Assembly (NCBI GenBank): GCA_022826345.1
Contig: JAJDVB010000205.1
Coordinates: forward strand, 1-64,000
Origin: Alphaproteobacteria bacterium
GTDB lineage: Bacteria; Pseudomonadota; Alphaproteobacteria; UBA828
Reading direction: 5' to 3'
DNA length: 64,000 nt
Part shown: positions 62,184-64,000 of the stretch, one piece after another
Numbering within the stretch: the first letter of the stretch is position 1
How the letters are laid out: each line of letters begins with the position of its first letter
The notes under the pieces: generated by a model
The model's input: the letters and a program-made list of their open reading frames with translations, nothing else
What the model was told of the DNA's origin: nothing
Database searches by the model: none
Program-made: the position numbers and the translations under genes

Positions 62184-63642
62184 CGACGACCCGGCAGGAG
62201 CCGGAAAGCGTCTGTTCGCCGCGTACGAAACACGTCCGGCCTTCTACGACGAAATGTTCGAGGCCACCGGCGTGCCGCGCGCCCACTGCCGAGAGCTCTG
62301 CGAGGCGCTGGACCGGATGCGCCCCGCCGAAATCGCCGCCATGCAGGAGTACGCCGAGCGCTCCTTCCTGCACCAGGGGATCACGTTCGCTGTCTACGGC
62401 GAGGACGGCGCGCAGGAGCGGATCATCCCCATCGACTTCCTGCCGAGGCTGCTGGACGCCGCCGACTGGGCCCTGGTCGAGCGGGGCCTGAGGCAGCGGC
62501 TGGAGACGCTGAACCGCTTCCTCGCCGATGTCTACGGCCCCGGGCGGATCATCGAGGACGGGGTGATTCCGGTGGACCTGGTGCGGGGCTGCCCGCAGTA
62601 CCGGGTCGAGATGCGGGGCCTGGAAGTGCCGCACGGGGTCTACGTCGCGCTCTGCGGCACCGACATCGTGCGCACCAACGAGGGCTTCGTGGTGCTGGAG
62701 GACAACCTGCGGGTGCCGTCCGGCGTCTCCTACATGCTGGCCAACCGGCGGGCGCTGAAGACCAGCCTGCGCAACCTGTTCCGCCGCCATCACGTGCGCG
62801 GCATCGAGCACTACGGCCAGCTGCTGCGGCAGACGCTGGCCGAGCTCGCGCCGCCCGGCGTCTCCGACCCCTGCATCGTGCTGCTGACGCCCGGCGTCTA
62901 CAACTCTGCCTTCTACGAGCACATGTTCCTGGCGCAAGAGATGGGCATCGAGCTGGTGCAGGGCAGCGACCTGCTGGTCCACAACGGCTTCGTCTACATG
63001 CGGACCACGGCGGGCCTGCGGAAGGTGGACGTGATCTACCGCCGGATCGACGACGACTTCATCGACCCGCTGGCCTTCCGCGCGGATTCGCAGCTGGGCA
63101 CGCCCGGCCTCTTCTACGCCTACCGGCTCGGCAACGTGACCATTGCGAATGCGCCGGGCACCGGAGTCGCCGACGACAAGAGCGTCTACGCCTACGTGCC
63201 CGACATGATCCGCTACTACCTGGGCGAGGAGCCGCTGCTCGCCAACGTGGACACCCACCTCTGCCGCGAGCCCGAGGGGCTGGAGTACACGCTCGACAAC
63301 CTGGAGACGCTGATCGTCAAGATGGTGGGCGAATCCGGCGGCTACGGCATGCTGGTGGGGCCACAGGCCTCGCCAGCCGAGCGCGCGGCCTACGCCGAGG
63401 AGCTGCGGCGGAACCCGGCCAACTACGTCTCCCAGCCGGTGCTCGACCTTTCGGTCTCGCCCTGCCTGACGCCCGACGGCGCGGCGCCCCGCCACGTCGA
63501 CCTCCGCCCCTTCGTGCTGCGCGGCAACGAGATACGCCTCGTCCCCGGCGCCTTCTGCCGGGTCGCGCTGGTCAAGGGCTCGCTCGTGGTCAACTCGAGC
63601 CAGGGCGGCGGCGGCAAGGACCTCTGGGTGCTGTCGGACTAG
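62143..63642 (+). CDS. Circularly permuted ATP-grasp protein (COG2308)
   Basis: A 499-residue member of the circularly permuted ATP-grasp type 2 family. Typical stretches are IIPIDFLPRLLDAADWALVERGLRQRLETLNRFLADVYGPGRIIEDGVIP, GVYVALCGTDIVRTNEGFVVLEDNLRVPSGVSYMLANRRAL, GIELVQGSDLLVHNGFVYMRT, VDVIYRRIDDDFIDPLAF and the late ESGGYGMLVGP. It is nearly always encoded with an alpha-E protein and a transglutaminase, in a predicted peptide ligation or modification pathway of unknown product. The alpha-E gene follows directly. The ATG at 62143 overlaps the upstream gene. Confidence 0.92.
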   Translation: MPPESRGRQSGADSDDPAGAGKRLFAAYETRPAFYDEMFEATGVPRAHCRELCEALDRMRPAEIAAMQEYAERSFLHQGITFAVYGEDGAQERIIPIDFLPRLLDAADWALVERGLRQRLETLNRFLADVYGPGRIIEDGVIPVDLVRGCPQYRVEMRGLEVPHGVYVALCGTDIVRTNEGFVVLEDNLRVPSGVSYMLANRRALKTSLRNLFRRHHVRGIEHYGQLLRQTLAELAPPGVSDPCIVLLTPGVYNSAFYEHMFLAQEMGIELVQGSDLLVHNGFVYMRTTAGLRKVDVIYRRIDDDFIDPLAFRADSQLGTPGLFYAYRLGNVTIANAPGTGVADDKSVYAYVPDMIRYYLGEEPLLANVDTHLCREPEGLEYTLDNLETLIVKMVGESGGYGMLVGPQASPAERAAYAEELRRNPANYVSQPVLDLSVSPCLTPDGAAPRHVDLRPFVLRGNEIRLVPGAFCRVALVKGSLVVNSSQGGGGKDLWVLSD

Positions 63643-63645
63643 GCC

Positions 63646-64000
63646 ATGCTTTCCCGCACCGCCCAGGGCCTTTACTGGATGGGCCGCTATCTCGAACGGG
63701 CCCAGCACGGCTGCCACCTGCTGGCGGAGCAGTTCATCATCATCGAGGACCGGCCGGTCGAGCAGATCGACCAGAGCTGGCGCAGGCTCTACATGGCGGT
63801 CGGCCGCACCCCGCTCGGCGGCCACCTGGACCCGCCGCCGGACGACGAGGACTTCATGCTGGCGGACGCCTACACGCTGGCCGACGACCTCACCTTCGAG
63901 CCGACCAACCCCGATGCGATCCGCAACTGCGTCGCGGCGGCGCGCGAGAGCGCCCGGCAGGTGCGCAACATCATCCCCGACAAGATGTGGTCCTCCCTCA
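63646..64000 (+). CDS. Alpha-E domain protein, N-terminal part (runs off the window)
   Basis: The first 118 residues of an alpha-E protein (DUF403): MLSRTAQGLYWMGRYLERAQHGCHLLAEQF with the conserved helix, LADDLTFEPTNPDAIRNCVAAARESARQVRNIIPDKMWSSL with the conserved NARENARxVRxxI-like motif. It starts three bases after the ATP-grasp stop and is truncated by the window end. A transglutaminase gene is the expected next neighbour. Confidence 0.92.
   Translation, partial: MLSRTAQGLYWMGRYLERAQHGCHLLAEQFIIIEDRPVEQIDQSWRRLYMAVGRTPLGGHLDPPPDDEDFMLADAYTLADDLTFEPTNPDAIRNCVAAARESARQVRNIIPDKMWSSL

Overview
This is a high-GC window (about two thirds G+C by eye) that reads as the chromosome of an alphaproteobacterium. 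The Mrp/Mbh-type antiporter operon, the molybdo-enzyme maturation genes, the non-pyrrolysine MttB-type methyltransferase cluster and the TraI/TrwC-type mobilisation module all fit that group. I cannot place the order with confidence.

Positions 1 to about 25,300 are an accessory island. It begins with a broken DUF2493 gene and a 1.7 kb gene-poor stretch that holds two diverged 414-bp tandem repeats and a three-copy 10-bp repeat. A small ribbon-helix-helix-like gene follows. Next is a four-gene operon (3167-10741) encoding a Wadjet/JetABCD-type SMC defence complex, with sequence features closest to what I remember of type III Wadjet. Two overlapping tyrosine recombinase genes, both broken, come after it. 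They are followed by a lower-GC cassette: a DNA methyltransferase, a PD-(D/E)XK endonuclease-like protein and two orphan genes. A minus-strand mobilisation block then carries a MobF relaxase, a TraD-like coupling protein, a degenerate HD protein, a small membrane protein and an AlpA-like regulator. An intact tyrosine integrase closes the island. No type IV secretion genes are present, so this looks like an integrative and mobilizable element or a decayed conjugative element.

From 25.3 to 27.3 kb there is scar tissue: an orphan DUF935 phage portal gene and a ParE/RelB-DinJ-type toxin-antitoxin pair. The pair lies between two copies of the 3' end of the pyruvate carboxylase gene.

From 27.3 to 44.2 kb almost everything is on the minus strand. 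Read in transcription order, it starts with a Mrp/Mbh-like cation/proton antiporter operon (E, F, G, MbhDE-like, B, C, then three MnhD/NuoL-type subunits and a small membrane protein). It continues with a CO-dehydrogenase-style maturation set (CoxG, a MobB-like protein, a MoxR ATPase, two XdhC-family proteins, a MoCF-MobA fusion), then a PhnW-like transaminase and pyruvate carboxylase.

From 44.3 to 64 kb the content is metabolic: a PPOX flavin protein, a PurM-like cyclo-ligase, kynureninase, and a corrinoid-dependent one-carbon cluster (MttB/MtgB-like methyltransferase, RamA-like reductive activator, methyl-THF methyltransferase, DUF1638 protein, corrinoid protein) with a GlxA/AraC-type regulator beside it. 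After that come an EamA transporter, a DUF1989 protein, an alpha/beta hydrolase, an LLM flavin oxidoreductase, an orphan protein, an exported DUF4856 protein and a fatty acid hydroxylase family protein. The window ends in an ATP-grasp/alpha-E gene pair that runs off the right edge.
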